64,000 bases of DNA, from assembly GCA_017462485.1 (NCBI GenBank), contig JAFTRA010000003.1, positions 1-64,000 of the forward strand, in the 5' to 3' direction. This document shows, one piece after another, positions 9,801-17,192 of this stretch. The DNA comes from Clostridia bacterium. GTDB lineage: Bacteria > Bacillota > Clostridia > Oscillospirales > CAG-272. The notes below the pieces were generated by a model. The model saw only the letters and a program-made list of their open reading frames with translations. It did not search any database and was not told where the DNA came from. Position numbers and translations under genes: made by a program. How positions within the stretch are numbered: the stretch's first letter is position 1; every line of letters starts with the position of its first letter.

Positions 9801-10741
9801 TTGTTTGGATAGTAGTCGGTCGTTGTCTGGATATCGCCCATAACCGCAAAGGAATAAGCTGACGTAAAGCCGTAGGATGCTCTTATTGCTGCCATCTCAG
9901 CCTCGGTAAGCCAGGTCTTGCTGTAAATAAGGTCGTTTCCGTTTCCGCTCTCGTCCTTGATATCCTTGCCGATATCACTTGAGTCAATATCGTAGTAGCA
10001 AATAAGATTATCATTCACGGGAATGTTGTTCTCAAGCTTGAGCACGTCTTCAGCGGTCATTCCCATACCAAGCGAACAGTCACCGCTTATTTCAGAGGCG
10101 CTTCTTACGTCGGAATAAACGGTTACGTCACCGATACCGCCCTTGAAATAATTCGGATTCATATGCCCGTTATCACCGCCTAGCGCCATAGGCATCTCGA
10201 GTATGTCGGGAGTAATCTCGGGGTAATAATACTTTTCTTCTTTGAGCTCTCCGTTTACGTAACAGGAAACCACACCGTTATCACCGTCATAAACCAAAGC
10301 AAGATGCGACCATTCGTCAGTGGGAATAGCCGCGTTCTCAAACGTTATATCGTAAACGTTTGAGATTGAATCGCTCCACACTATTCTTGGAACAGCGCCG
10401 GTAAGTATCTCATAGTTTAAGTAAGCCATTCCGTAAGAGGATGAAGTCCAGAAGTTTCCGTAAAGAGTTCCTACCTTTTCGCTCGCCACGGACTCGGGAA
10501 TATACACCCATGCCTCAAGCGTTACAGGCATAACCGATAAATCATCGGCCATCTGATAGCTGTCCGTTGCGTACGGTGAGTCTTTACCGTTGTAGATATC
10601 CTCTTCAACAGCGCCTCCAATGGTAAGTCCGCCGTGCTCATCATCAGCCGCCAAGGCGGGTATTACCAGGATAGCGACAAGCAAGCAAATCACAGCCGTA
10701 ACAACGGTTATTACTTTCCATTTTTTCAAATGTTTTTTCAT
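3839..10741 (-). CDS. Giant secreted protein A: LamG, metallophosphoesterase, repeat modules
   Basis: A 2300-residue secreted protein. A signal peptide (1 to about 31, ending ALAA) precedes a LamG/concanavalin-like domain (about 55-215). A calcineurin-like phosphoesterase domain (about 297-610) follows, with the metal-binding series MGDIQ, LGDITND, RGNHD, NVHGY and SGHIAHD, all intact. Residues about 645-1060 are Gly-rich GLUG/beta-helix-like sequence. Three long modules begin at about 1085, 1403 and 1691 with TxYGxI and each contain a D-L-(G/N)-G-(H/K) strand. The last 272 residues (2029-2300) form a domain shared with the protein at 28525-36735. AAGGAGAG precedes the start. Extracellular phosphatase activity and glycan binding are reasonable from the family; the substrate is unknown. 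No LPXTG or S-layer domain is seen. Confidence 0.85.
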   Translation of the reverse strand: MKKHLKKWKVITVVTAVICLLVAILVIPALAADDEHGGLTIGGAVEEDIYNGKDSPYATDSYQMADDLSVMPVTLEAWVYIPESVASEKVGTLYGNFWTSSSYGMAYLNYEILTGAVPRIVWSDSISNVYDITFENAAIPTDEWSHLALVYDGDNGVVSCYVNGELKEEKYYYPEITPDILEMPMALGGDNGHMNPNYFKGGIGDVTVYSDVRSASEISGDCSLGMGMTAEDVLKLENNIPVNDNLICYYDIDSSDIGKDIKDESGNGNDLIYSKTWLTEAEMAAIRASYGFTSAYSFAVMGDIQTTTDYYPNNLPGLYEWVVKNKTDKNIQFAITLGDITNDNGRSRRYSKDSSGNYVVDANGTYTHWDIVYDAIKQLDGELPYALIRGNHDVYPDLTTNQRLEGFNTYFGRLENFTSQFTEENGGGRYGDGQYDDVNDVTDLVTGYSSSYANTFQTLTVGENEVQYLFVNLDWIIKDDVVTWANKVIAAHPNHKVIINVHGYMNGDGTTLDPGDPTPNSTYNGDELWESIVSKHSNIKMVLSGHIAHDRIIVNQVENYNDGETSNTVTEMLINPQGFDAQLGGCSMIAMFYFDESGEKLAVEWYSATKDRYFKTINQFTLNLNSDSEKRVTPVWDGATATKPEGEGTEANPYKIANAENLYWISKNITEGSASFTGVYFEQTANIDLGGKDMTSIGTYYVSSKNMAAFGGVYDGRDFKITNGTITTANSERRFNWSEGYGLFGVIYGATIKNVILDDVQIIGKGVTGGIVGRAAAPTVTDTEFYGFNTVFGCEIKDSVKIVTLMTDGEYSAPSVFDDEYMAGRVGSVCGMAHATLIKSCTSAAEIYLSENFTLAGGIVGTAGLNSSVEYCGFSGKIGLKENNTLQNGYIGGLVGAVSPNMNTVDALGNKLGVSGTLYIKNSYSDAELDVSGENMYLGGIAGFLGSLSDVGNDSIEHPYLVENCYSLSSVSANSSVSLAGIVADKTAGEKELYVSGAYSTADVTSGTLEESALDAYVAALTSEIANVKQSGQQRIWLVGSGAPGAAGTDGLKYFDTQGSVYYLYSSDAWSAVRNIDITETTLETEYGTIDSKYATSTMVVFLYDKSTDTYSCIDGSNSIFDVLETARLNTQGSDHEAKAVIYFRADANFDDNFTNISYITGTILFDLNGKTLYQAKENVGLFSGHAKARDKNWNKSTVIVENGNIVLNTAGLFHEIGASGGKAGQQYEVNTTDTSYKTGDFIFNNVNISLAEGAKFTSLMGSYKDHSIIVTRNAKMGLNVTFDDNCVIDITNAPSGFVLFDACDTSISGMISNSVYATNSIVNVTVGACEIKADSSFVWHKVADNGSSVVYTKNSSEEFMTLTVPSTFTPDTSATFIGEYDYVYGLKKLSEADGKAIYTLGGMDTPYGNIPSGNEDYAFLTYVANADGTYTFRKGFNAFADALADAGSATKSVAGKKCVIYMTKDAGSGTANGSGNCGFNIGTIIIDLGGHVLTQENSEPLIRAHAKYDNGIATSNPGEFYLPGYYEIINGDIILTTNALFYIGTEGSGYNNHTGPYPKQVYWTLDGVDISVQDKDEYITNVFTAFRTCTNLTSTKDIIFNLTVKDNCTLDITGAKKELTLFDANDANRAEDNLNARVNITVDGLEVTANDESFIWADVNEDNGSSVAFTNKSAVTVTISSNTYTYEQLYTPYGNISPTYAAYKFVVFKYANGVYTCVYGNDDFANAVAADKVGARIYCQDPGTKAVVYMRGDYTSSATVTGNLCLMQGEMIIDLGGHTFTQTTGAIFKAYSKCGTHSASSLGKDVGHTATYYVTNGDIVLSNDSLFYVGMEGVNNYAKSECHKALNWTLDRIDISLASGATLTSLFTNFKDNSGYAPEGYNENTPGRDMTFNLIIKDTCTVDISNATKKVTLFNANDTTTKGIVSGKAYCVTNSKVNITVEGCKIITGSASFNLTAVADNGSSVLFGKSEGENYMQLVISKTAAESLDTTKIFKTADGTELVLVKVDETAENAIYRLRQKAAASIDFTPKMSITLDRDLVMNVYIPAEILLKFTFNGEEYANLEEISSNLTTVNGKKYYLMTVALPAAEAAKEIKLIATVSVGAGTATGTFTFSIPKYAEKVINNSESETEIQLVKDVLSYVRAAYIYFKTVDAGAIAKIDAIIGENYDASNAPAFNGSSTAPKTGLESVTLVLGATPATRFYVSGEAASYEFYLGNMKLDTLAGTDSNGSYIDIDSYAYAMCGTITYYIDGVLSGSYHVNSYYEFAKTQNNPGLVTLVERFAKYCESAEAYRAEVTK

Positions 10742-10862
10742 ATGTATTTCTCTCCTTACGTGTTTATATCCATTTTGCTTTGTATTTTTTCGTATATAAC
10801 AAGTATAAATCTCACAAATTGCAAATTCTTACGAGTTTGTGACATAGGTCTTTCATTTTGTG
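10742..10862 (-). promoter_or_regulatory. Upstream region of giant protein A with TTTGTGA inverted repeat
   Basis: Between the giant gene and the tandem repeats there is an inverted repeat TCACAAA (10812-10818) and TTTGTGA (10836-10842). The sequence TTTGCAATTTGTGA, read on the minus strand here, recurs on the plus strand about 70 bp upstream of the PHP gene near 12288-12301. It is a candidate shared operator; no promoter with good spacing was certain. Confidence 0.35.
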
Positions 10863-11158
10863 ATAATATACAAAGTTCGCATCTGTCGGCTTGCCAGCAA
10901 GGGCGAACGACTATATTTCAAGGAATGTGCGAAAATCTCTGATTTTCGATGTGCTGCCGTAAGGCAACACTGTTAATTTCGCTTTGAGTGAAATTAACGG
11001 CACATGGATTATAATATACAAAGTTCGCATCTGTCAGCTTGCCAGCAAGGGCGAACGACTATATTTCAAAGAATGTGCGAAAATCTCTGATTTTCGATGT
11101 GCTGCCGCAAGGCAACACTGTTAATTTCGGTTTAGGCGAAATTAACGGCACGTGAATA
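10863..11158. repeat. 148-bp multi-hairpin tandem repeat, cluster of two units
   Basis: Two head-to-tail units start at 10863 and 11011, giving an exact 148-bp period. Each contains four successive small palindromes: GTTCGC with GCGAAC, CGAAAATC with GATTTTCG, TGCCG with GGCA, and GTTAATTTC with GAAATTAAC. They share the unit found three times at 14241-14684. No coding frame spans them. They lie upstream of giant gene A and downstream of the PHP gene. Confidence 0.9.
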
Positions 11159-11192
11159 TAATGCAGTACGTTATAAAAAAATTCAGGTCGAT

Positions 11193-12224
11193 TTATTCTA
11201 ATTCATCAAGGAAATAAGGACGGGTCCAAGCCTTTTTGCCCGACTTGTCTCTGACCTCGAGTCTGAACCAGGGCGCACTGCGTCTGCACTGGTCCGGGTT
11301 ACCGGCGTCGACAATAAAGTCGTTTATATCAAAGCTCACGTCTGTTAAGGGTGTATTTTCACTTCCGTTTTTGCTTCTCGCAAAGCGGATATCGGTAACG
11401 AGCTTCACAAAAACAACGTCGGACGCCTTAATATTCACCACACCGTCCTCTATGGAAATCTCTTTGATTTCGGGTCCGTTCGAGGAATAGCAATCCCCTC
11501 TCTCTAGAGCTGAAATAATACTGTCATAATCAAGCTTGTCAGCCTTTATCATAGTCCAGCCACCGTAGGCGCTTGCGTTAAGGTTATGCGCATCATCTGC
11601 CGCTACCGCCACAACACGCTGTCCCCTATTCACAAGGTCATCAAGCGGCTGCGTCGTGTCCTCATATCCACCGCGTGCCGAGCTGGTGTTGTAAACCTCA
11701 ACGCCCCAAAGTCCACTGAGGTCTATATAATCCGAATAGTTATGTAAGGACCAGACGGGATGATTGTAGCAAACCAAAAAGCCGTCGTTATTTGCTCTTT
11801 GTATCAGGTCGTTTATGCCCTCTCTCGAATGAAATTTTCTATATTTGTTATTTATCGTAGTCTCGGAGACGTACGCCTTTGAATGCTCAAGGAAAATGGA
11901 CTTTCCGGTGCAAACACAGCACTCGGTCTTATCGTTTGTCTTAGCATACAGATTAAGGTGGAAAGACTTATTGTATTTAAATCCGCCGGGCCAGTTATCA
12001 TTTATAGCAAGCTCGGTTGCGTTTATCGCAAGGAAATCCTCATCGGTCATATCGTTATGCGGAACGAACACCTCGTGGTCGGTGTAAGCAAGCACCGAAT
12101 AACCGTGGCTCTTGTATCCCTCTTTAGCTTCCTCGGGAGTAATTCCTCCGTCGGATATGTTAGTATGAACGTGCAAATTCGCTTTGTAAGAATTGCCGTC
12201 CTCTCTCAAAAGATATTTTCTCAT
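11193..12224 (-). CDS. PHP-domain phosphoesterase-like protein
   Basis: A 343-residue protein with a PHP (polymerase and histidinol phosphatase) fold. The N-terminal motif is NLHVHTN, followed by YTDHE, YNHPVWS at about residue 150 and AADDAHN at about 205; these match the metal-binding positions of the family. The C-terminal ~90 residues look like a beta-sandwich extension. No signal peptide is visible, so it is probably cytoplasmic. Members hydrolyse phosphoester bonds in small molecules, but the substrate cannot be told from sequence. The start is supported by GAGGTAGG. It is monocistronic, with two 148-bp repeats downstream. Confidence 0.8.
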   Translation of the reverse strand: MRKYLLREDGNSYKANLHVHTNISDGGITPEEAKEGYKSHGYSVLAYTDHEVFVPHNDMTDEDFLAINATELAINDNWPGGFKYNKSFHLNLYAKTNDKTECCVCTGKSIFLEHSKAYVSETTINNKYRKFHSREGINDLIQRANNDGFLVCYNHPVWSLHNYSDYIDLSGLWGVEVYNTSSARGGYEDTTQPLDDLVNRGQRVVAVAADDAHNLNASAYGGWTMIKADKLDYDSIISALERGDCYSSNGPEIKEISIEDGVVNIKASDVVFVKLVTDIRFARSKNGSENTPLTDVSFDINDFIVDAGNPDQCRRSAPWFRLEVRDKSGKKAWTRPYFLDELE

Positions 12225-12428
12225 AAAAACCTACCTCGGATTTCTACGCATTTTTGTGAGTAAATTATATAATTAGAGTTTTCCACGTTTGCAATTTGTG
12301 AAACTTTACCTACAATTAATTATAAGTCATATAGCGGATTTTGTCTTTACATTATTTTATCATTTAGCATTTGTTTTTTTGCATTATCTTACTAAAAGCA
12401 AAATATCCTCTTTAGCAAGATAAATAAA

Positions 12429-12472
12429 AAGGTTAGCTTAAATACAAACCGCGGATTGTTTTAGCTAACCTT
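12429..12472 (-). terminator. Rho-independent terminator after the GNAT gene
   Basis: Stem AAGGTTAGCT (12429-12438) pairs with AGCTAACCTT (12463-12472), followed on the minus strand by TTTTTATTT. It lies 44 bp past the stop of the GNAT gene and closes the DUF2156-GNAT transcription unit. The rest of 12225-12515 holds only the AT-rich upstream region of the PHP gene. Confidence 0.8.
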
Positions 12473-12515
12473 CTTTATTACATTTTATCAGTTTTTAAAA
12501 TCGGGGTACTCCCTC

Positions 12516-13277
12516 TCAATCAAACGCCAAACCAAAGTACTTTGGCAAAAAAAGCTTTTTTTCCCCTAAAGCAAGATACATTGCAAAAGGCTTCTCGTCA
12601 CTCGGCGTTCTGAAGCGTCCATCAGCGCAGTCAAGCGAACGCAATATCATTGGCGCAATTGAAGCATCACCAAGAAGCTCTATACCGAAAAGCGTGTTAC
12701 CCTCACGTCTTGCCGCAAGAATAAAGTCCTTTCCGCTGTAAAGGTCTGACTGAGCTTCGAGAAATCTGAGGTTCTCGTTCTCCTGAATAACGCTTCCCTC
12801 AGGCAAAAGACCAAGGCGAAGCTCGGCATACTCCGAGGCTTTTATTCTACGCAGCTCTACGTTTTTTTCAGATGGTAGAGAATAAAACTCATTAATACCG
12901 CCGAAAGCCCTGTATCCAAGCCTTTCATAAAAGGAGAAAAGCTCTTTATTTCCCGGAACAAGAATAGCGCCTATATATCCAAGCTCCAAAAGCCGCTTAT
13001 GCGCATATTGCATAAGAGCGGTGCAAATTCCTCTCCCACGATATGCCTTTGCGGTCGCAACGGCATACAAATACGCAACACGCTCCCCACGGTACGAGCA
13101 ATCAAACCAATAAAGCGCAGCGGTAATTTTATCACCCTCTGCTGCATAAAGACAGCGTTCGGGCGAAAACGCTTCAGCGAAAAAGACGTCAAGAAATGCC
13201 TCACCGTCAAAAAATGCCTCGCGCCACAGTGCGCGGAGTGAGGGTATATCCAACGAAGTGGGTGAATTAATAGTCAT
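12516..13277 (-). CDS. GNAT family N-acetyltransferase
   Basis: A 253-residue protein with a GCN5-type acyltransferase domain in its first ~145 residues. The acetyl-CoA pyrophosphate-binding loop is RGRGICTALMQYA, preceded by the strand AYLYAVATAKAYRG. The C-terminal ~100 residues are an extra domain of unknown role. Its start codon lies inside the end of the DUF2156 gene (11-nt overlap), preceded by GGAGGAAGG, which indicates translational coupling. Such a DUF2156-GNAT pair suggests joint action on an amino-acyl or acyl substrate; the substrate is not predictable. Confidence 0.85.
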   Translation of the reverse strand: MTINSPTSLDIPSLRALWREAFFDGEAFLDVFFAEAFSPERCLYAAEGDKITAALYWFDCSYRGERVAYLYAVATAKAYRGRGICTALMQYAHKRLLELGYIGAILVPGNKELFSFYERLGYRAFGGINEFYSLPSEKNVELRRIKASEYAELRLGLLPEGSVIQENENLRFLEAQSDLYSGKDFILAARREGNTLFGIELLGDASIAPMILRSLDCADGRFRTPSDEKPFAMYLALGEKKLFLPKYFGLAFD

Positions 13278-14202
13278 AACCTTCCTCCAAAAGACAAGCC
13301 CACCATTTCTTTACCATATGATGAGGATGATAGCTTAATTTAGCTTTTCTAAGCCCCTCAAGTCCCATATCTTCCTCACGGTCAAGGTAACGAACGCTTG
13401 GATATTTATCTCGTATATAACGGGCAAGCGCTTGATTTATTGCGGCATAGCTGCCTTGAACTTCGGATAACGCTTTTTCAAAATGCACGTCAAAGGTATC
13501 AAAAGACAGGCGGCTCGCGAAAGTAAATCCAAGCACCTCATCGCCCGAAATTAAAGCAAGCCCCTCCATACCGAGTCTCTTATAATCACGAAACGCCTTT
13601 TCAAGAGCTGCCCTTTCCATATGGTAATCAGCGTCGGGATTTTCTTTAAGACGAGAAGCGTACCAGTCGTTCGCGAACTCCCTCACCATTGAAATATTGC
13701 TTTCGCAAATCGGCTCCGCCTTGCAGCTTGGGAAGGCTTCTTTAAAACGGTTCAAATGGTTGCGCTTTGCCTGGTACCTCTTACCCACAAGGTCGGCAAG
13801 GTCGTTAATATCGTAAACGTAGTCAAACGAGCCCTCATCAGAGTGGAAGCGGAATTTTCCGGGATACATCTCTTCAATTTCTTCCCTAGCCTCCTCGGAA
13901 AGTCCTGTTATACGGCAAGAAATTCCTCTTGCTTTCGAGTCTGCGATAATAGAATCAATAACTGCTCTTTTGTCACCGACTCCTATCGGATAGGGGTAAA
14001 CGCTGCGCCTGTTAAACTGCGAAAAGAGCGCTATATGATTATGCACGACGGCAAAGCTCTGCCGCCCCCATAAATAAAGATTCGCAAAGGAAAATTCGCA
14101 CCCTCTTAAGCTCTCGGCCGCAAGGTAGCTTTCGTAAAGCTCCTTATCCTCTATGCTTATTGGAGCGAAATCTATCTTATTTATAAGCTTCGTTTCTGTC
14201 AT
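13267..14202 (-). CDS. DUF2156 protein (lysylphosphatidylglycerol synthase C-terminal-like)
   Basis: A 311-residue protein of the DUF2156 family, a double-GNAT fold related to the catalytic domain of MprF/LPG synthase. Visible signatures are ESLRGCEFSFANLYLW near the N-terminus, KRYQAKRNHLNRF in the middle, and RYLDREEDMGLEGLRKAKLS near the end. The last is the typical (N/D)xxxDxGxxGLRxxK motif. No membrane segments are present, so this is the soluble type. I place the start at 14202 (MTETK), because the longer frame starts with a TTG lacking a binding site. It overlaps the downstream GNAT gene by 11 nt. Aminoacyl-tRNA-dependent transfer is known for relatives but not shown here. Confidence 0.8.
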   Translation of the reverse strand: MTETKLINKIDFAPISIEDKELYESYLAAESLRGCEFSFANLYLWGRQSFAVVHNHIALFSQFNRRSVYPYPIGVGDKRAVIDSIIADSKARGISCRITGLSEEAREEIEEMYPGKFRFHSDEGSFDYVYDINDLADLVGKRYQAKRNHLNRFKEAFPSCKAEPICESNISMVREFANDWYASRLKENPDADYHMERAALEKAFRDYKRLGMEGLALISGDEVLGFTFASRLSFDTFDVHFEKALSEVQGSYAAINQALARYIRDKYPSVRYLDREEDMGLEGLRKAKLSYHPHHMVKKWWACLLEEGYDY

Positions 14203-14240
14203 AATTATGACCGTTCCTTTCCCGGATAGGCGCAAAAAAT

Positions 14241-14684
14241 ATAATATACGAAGTTCGCATCTGTCGGCTTGCCAGCAAGGGCGAACGACTATATTTCAAG
14301 GAATGTGCGAAAATCTTTGATTTTCGACGTGCTGCCGCAAGGCAACACTGTTAATTTCGGTTTTATCGAAATTAACGGCACATAGATTATAATATACGAA
14401 GTTCGCATCTGTCGGCTTGCCAGCAAGGGCGAACGACTATATTTCAAGGAATGTGCGAAAATCTCTGATTTTCTACGTGCTGCCGCAAGGCAACACTGTT
14501 AATTTCGGTTTTATCGAAATTAACGGCACATAGATTATAATATACTAAGTTCGCATCTGTCGGCTTGCCAGCAAGGGCGAACGACTATATTTCAAGGAAT
14601 GTGCGAAAATCTCTGATTTTCGATGTGCTGCCGCAAGGCAACACTGTTAATTTCGGTTTTATCGAAATTAACGGCACATAGATT
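14241..14684. repeat. 148-bp multi-hairpin tandem repeat, cluster of three units
   Basis: Three nearly identical units begin at 14241, 14389 and 14537, each exactly 148 bp and each opening with ATAATATAC. Differences between units are a few point changes. Every unit has the same chain of four mini-hairpins as the two units at 10863-11158. The cluster fills most of the 600-bp gap between the DUF2156 gene and the membrane protein gene; no other feature is seen there. Confidence 0.92.
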
Positions 14685-14807
14685 ATAACATTTACACCTT
14701 ATTTTGTCAACGGCATCAAATACCTATAAGAAATCTTCCCCAAAATGAAAGAAAAATATGAGCGAGGACACAATCGGCGTTCTCGCTCGTTTTCAAAATA
14801 TATCAAT

Positions 14808-15440
14808 TCATTTTTCGATGCCATTTGGCGCAAGGTCGAAAAGTCTGTTTTTATGCAAGAGAAGAACACCGCCAAGGAAAGCTCCCTGACCTACGACGTT
14901 CACACCCTCCGCAATCCAATTCATAGCGGCCTCGGCAAAATCCTTTGATGAAAGATATCCCATACAAAGAGAGCATACAAAGGATAGGGAGAAAAGAACG
15001 ATAAGCGCGGGCTTTTTAGTTTTCACAGAGAGTATCGAAAGCACCGTGTCCATAATTCCGAGTCCGAGAACCATAATCCCGACGAAAACGAACGTTCCGC
15101 GAAATACGGGCGGAGCCACAGCAAGAAACGCATTTTCAGACTTGTTCTTCAAAAGCACACTGAGTATCCCTATACCGCCAAGCAAAAATCCTATTGACTG
15201 AACAGGGAAAAACATAGCGTTAAGTGCCTCAAAATCGCACACGCCCGAGGCGTAAAGAAGCTTATACGTCGCTTTGAGCGCTCCCGCTATCGTTATGTTT
15301 ACAACACCTGAGGAAAAGCAAGCAAATCCCCATTTTGACATTTTGTCATATAAGTCCATCATCAGAATAAACGATGCTATGGCGAAGCAAATTACGGGAA
15401 TATAATCAACCAACGCCATAGATACTGTAAAGTCTTTCAT
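14808..15440 (-). CDS. Hypothetical integral membrane protein, about six TM helices
   Basis: A 210-residue protein made mostly of hydrophobic helices (about six), with short polar loops and no recognised motif. I set the start at 15440 because GGAG lies six bases upstream of this ATG; the longer frame begins with TTG. It is the last gene of the TetR-led operon and follows the steroid-reductase-like gene after 83 bp. A role as a membrane partner of that enzyme is inference only. Confidence 0.65.
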   Translation of the reverse strand: MKDFTVSMALVDYIPVICFAIASFILMMDLYDKMSKWGFACFSSGVVNITIAGALKATYKLLYASGVCDFEALNAMFFPVQSIGFLLGGIGILSVLLKNKSENAFLAVAPPVFRGTFVFVGIMVLGLGIMDTVLSILSVKTKKPALIVLFSLSFVCSLCMGYLSSKDFAEAAMNWIAEGVNVVGQGAFLGGVLLLHKNRLFDLAPNGIEK

Positions 15441-15523
15441 ATTAATCTCCAAAGAGGCTCGTGTTCGACCTTAAATTAAGCGATTTCGCTTATCCTTTGA
15501 ACAACGAGCCTCCGATAGTTTTA

Positions 15524-16324
15524 TTATTTCTTGTTAAGGTGGTAAATAGGAAGAAGAGGAATTATAATAGGAGTCTTGTTTGCGTAGGTATTATACTCCT
15601 CATTTTCACCGTAGCGAGCCATCTGACGCTTTTCAAGACGCTGCGCGCCGTTGAACATTATGTAAACTATACATACGTACGCAAGAATAGCGGTTATCCA
15701 CTGACCAAAGCCGCTATACGTGGTGATTCCACTCACGAAAACACCCGTCCAGAAGATAATTTCTCCAAGGTAGTTGGGGCAGCGAACTATTTTGTAAAGT
15801 CCCTGTGTCGCAACCATATCGGGACGAAGCTTCTTCTGCGCCGACTTCTGATTATCGGCAACGGCTTCAAGAACAAGCCCAAGGATAGAAACGACGAATC
15901 CAATGATAGGAAGAACTATATCCTCCGAGCCGTTTGAATAGCGGAAGAGCATAGGAGAAACCTGGGCCGTGTAAAGAACCGCAACGGTTACCCAGATAGT
16001 GAAGAGCACGAAGAAGGGCATCTTTTTGCCGTCACCCGAAACCTCTTTAAAGGTTTTTTTATAGGTTGCGCTTTTGATTTCACGAACGAGAAGGAAGCCC
16101 GAAAGACGAATTCCGTAAGCAAGGAAGAGCGCCGCCTCAATAAGAAGAATCCAAATAGGAGTGCTTCCCGGATTTACGAGAGCCATAATAAGCACCGCTA
16201 TACCGCCGCCCGCAACCGCGAAGCCATATCCAATAGAAAGGAAATAAACGAATTTATAGAATCCTACAGCGCAAAGAGCCGCGCATACTATCGCAAGAAT
16301 TCCAATTAAAGACCAGGGCATCAT
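15524..16324 (-). CDS. DUF1295 / steroid 5-alpha-reductase-like membrane protein
   Basis: A 266-residue polytopic protein of the DUF1295 (steroid 5-alpha reductase C-terminal-like) family. The C-terminal half holds the NADPH-site signatures EAVADNQK, then the RCPNYLGE box, and GENEEYNTYANKTP near the end. About seven hydrophobic segments are visible. AAGGAGGAG precedes the start. The stop of the upstream NAD(P)-binding gene is adjacent, so the two are tightly coupled. Bacterial members reduce activated double bonds of lipids or sterol-like molecules or methylate prenyl groups; most are uncharacterised. A substrate cannot be read from the sequence. Confidence 0.8.
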   Translation of the reverse strand: MMPWSLIGILAIVCAALCAVGFYKFVYFLSIGYGFAVAGGGIAVLIMALVNPGSTPIWILLIEAALFLAYGIRLSGFLLVREIKSATYKKTFKEVSGDGKKMPFFVLFTIWVTVAVLYTAQVSPMLFRYSNGSEDIVLPIIGFVVSILGLVLEAVADNQKSAQKKLRPDMVATQGLYKIVRCPNYLGEIIFWTGVFVSGITTYSGFGQWITAILAYVCIVYIMFNGAQRLEKRQMARYGENEEYNTYANKTPIIIPLLPIYHLNKK

Positions 16325-16325
16325 A

Positions 16326-17177
16326 TCAGTTCTCCTCCTTAAAGCTTTCCTTTATGTAGTGCGCGAAGCTCATATCGCCGTAAACGGTATCTCCTACCAT
16401 TTCCTCTGTCATAGTCCACTTGCCGAACTTGAGAACTCCGTCCTTGCCCGTCTTCTTCACCTTGTTTACAAAGGCGAGAACGTCAAAGAGGAATGCGGGA
16501 GCGCGCTTGATAACGACAGGCTTGCCTGCCGCCTCAAAACAGAGAGTTGCAAGCTCCTCGTAAGAATAGGTTTCCTTTCCACCTACGTTGTAGGTCTTGT
16601 TCTCATCGTTCATATGCAGAACTATAAACTCTGCAAAGTCTTCGGTAGAAATAACGTTTGCGTGAATAGGCTTCTTTCCGAGAAGAGTAACCTCTCCCTT
16701 GAGTATCATGGGCTTGAACACCTTAATAATATCGTAGAAATAGCCTGTCGGACGGTGAATAACGTAATTTATGCCGCTTTCTATAAGCTCCTTCTCAAAC
16801 ATAGCCTTTGCGTGAAGCATTGGAATGTGGGGCGCTTTATCTGCCTTTATAACCGAGATGAACGTGAAATTCTTAACGCCCGCAGCCTTTGCCTCGTTAA
16901 GAAGATTAAGATTACCCTTGTAGTCTATCTCGTAAGGAGTAACGGTTGCCGAGCCCTTGGTGAGTCCAACGGTCGTGATAACCGTATCGCAGCCCTCGCA
17001 AATTCCCTTAAGAGTTTCTGCGTCGGTAACGTCTATTTTCTTGAATTCGTATTTTTTTGAGATTCCAATATCACGCTCGCATATATCCGCAGCAACAACT
17101 TCGTGCCCGTCATTTATAAGCTTTTTAAGTATATCAGCGCCAAGATTTCCAAACGCGCCTGCAAGTAAAACCTTCAT
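16326..17177 (-). CDS. NAD(P)-binding atypical SDR / NmrA-like protein
   Basis: A 283-residue Rossmann-fold protein. The N-terminal motif GAFGNLGADILKKL is the GxxGxxG dinucleotide loop of atypical short-chain dehydrogenases, and VVAADICERD carries the acidic residue that would bind the adenosine ribose. VIHRPTGYFYDI is typical of the NmrA/SDR_a5 group. A canonical YxxxK catalytic pair is not obvious. AAAGGAGAG precedes the start. It sits between a flavin-reductase-like gene and a DUF1295 gene in one operon, which suggests a reductive pathway on a lipid-like or quinone-like substrate; this is inference. Confidence 0.8.
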   Translation of the reverse strand: MKVLLAGAFGNLGADILKKLINDGHEVVAADICERDIGISKKYEFKKIDVTDAETLKGICEGCDTVITTVGLTKGSATVTPYEIDYKGNLNLLNEAKAAGVKNFTFISVIKADKAPHIPMLHAKAMFEKELIESGINYVIHRPTGYFYDIIKVFKPMILKGEVTLLGKKPIHANVISTEDFAEFIVLHMNDENKTYNVGGKETYSYEELATLCFEAAGKPVVIKRAPAFLFDVLAFVNKVKKTGKDGVLKFGKWTMTEEMVGDTVYGDMSFAHYIKESFKEEN

Positions 17178-17192
17178 TTTGTAAACTCTCCT

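Noticed and set aside
10863-14684. Tandem repeats considered as a CRISPR array
   Set aside because: The units are 148 bp and almost wholly identical, with no unique spacers, and no cas genes are near.
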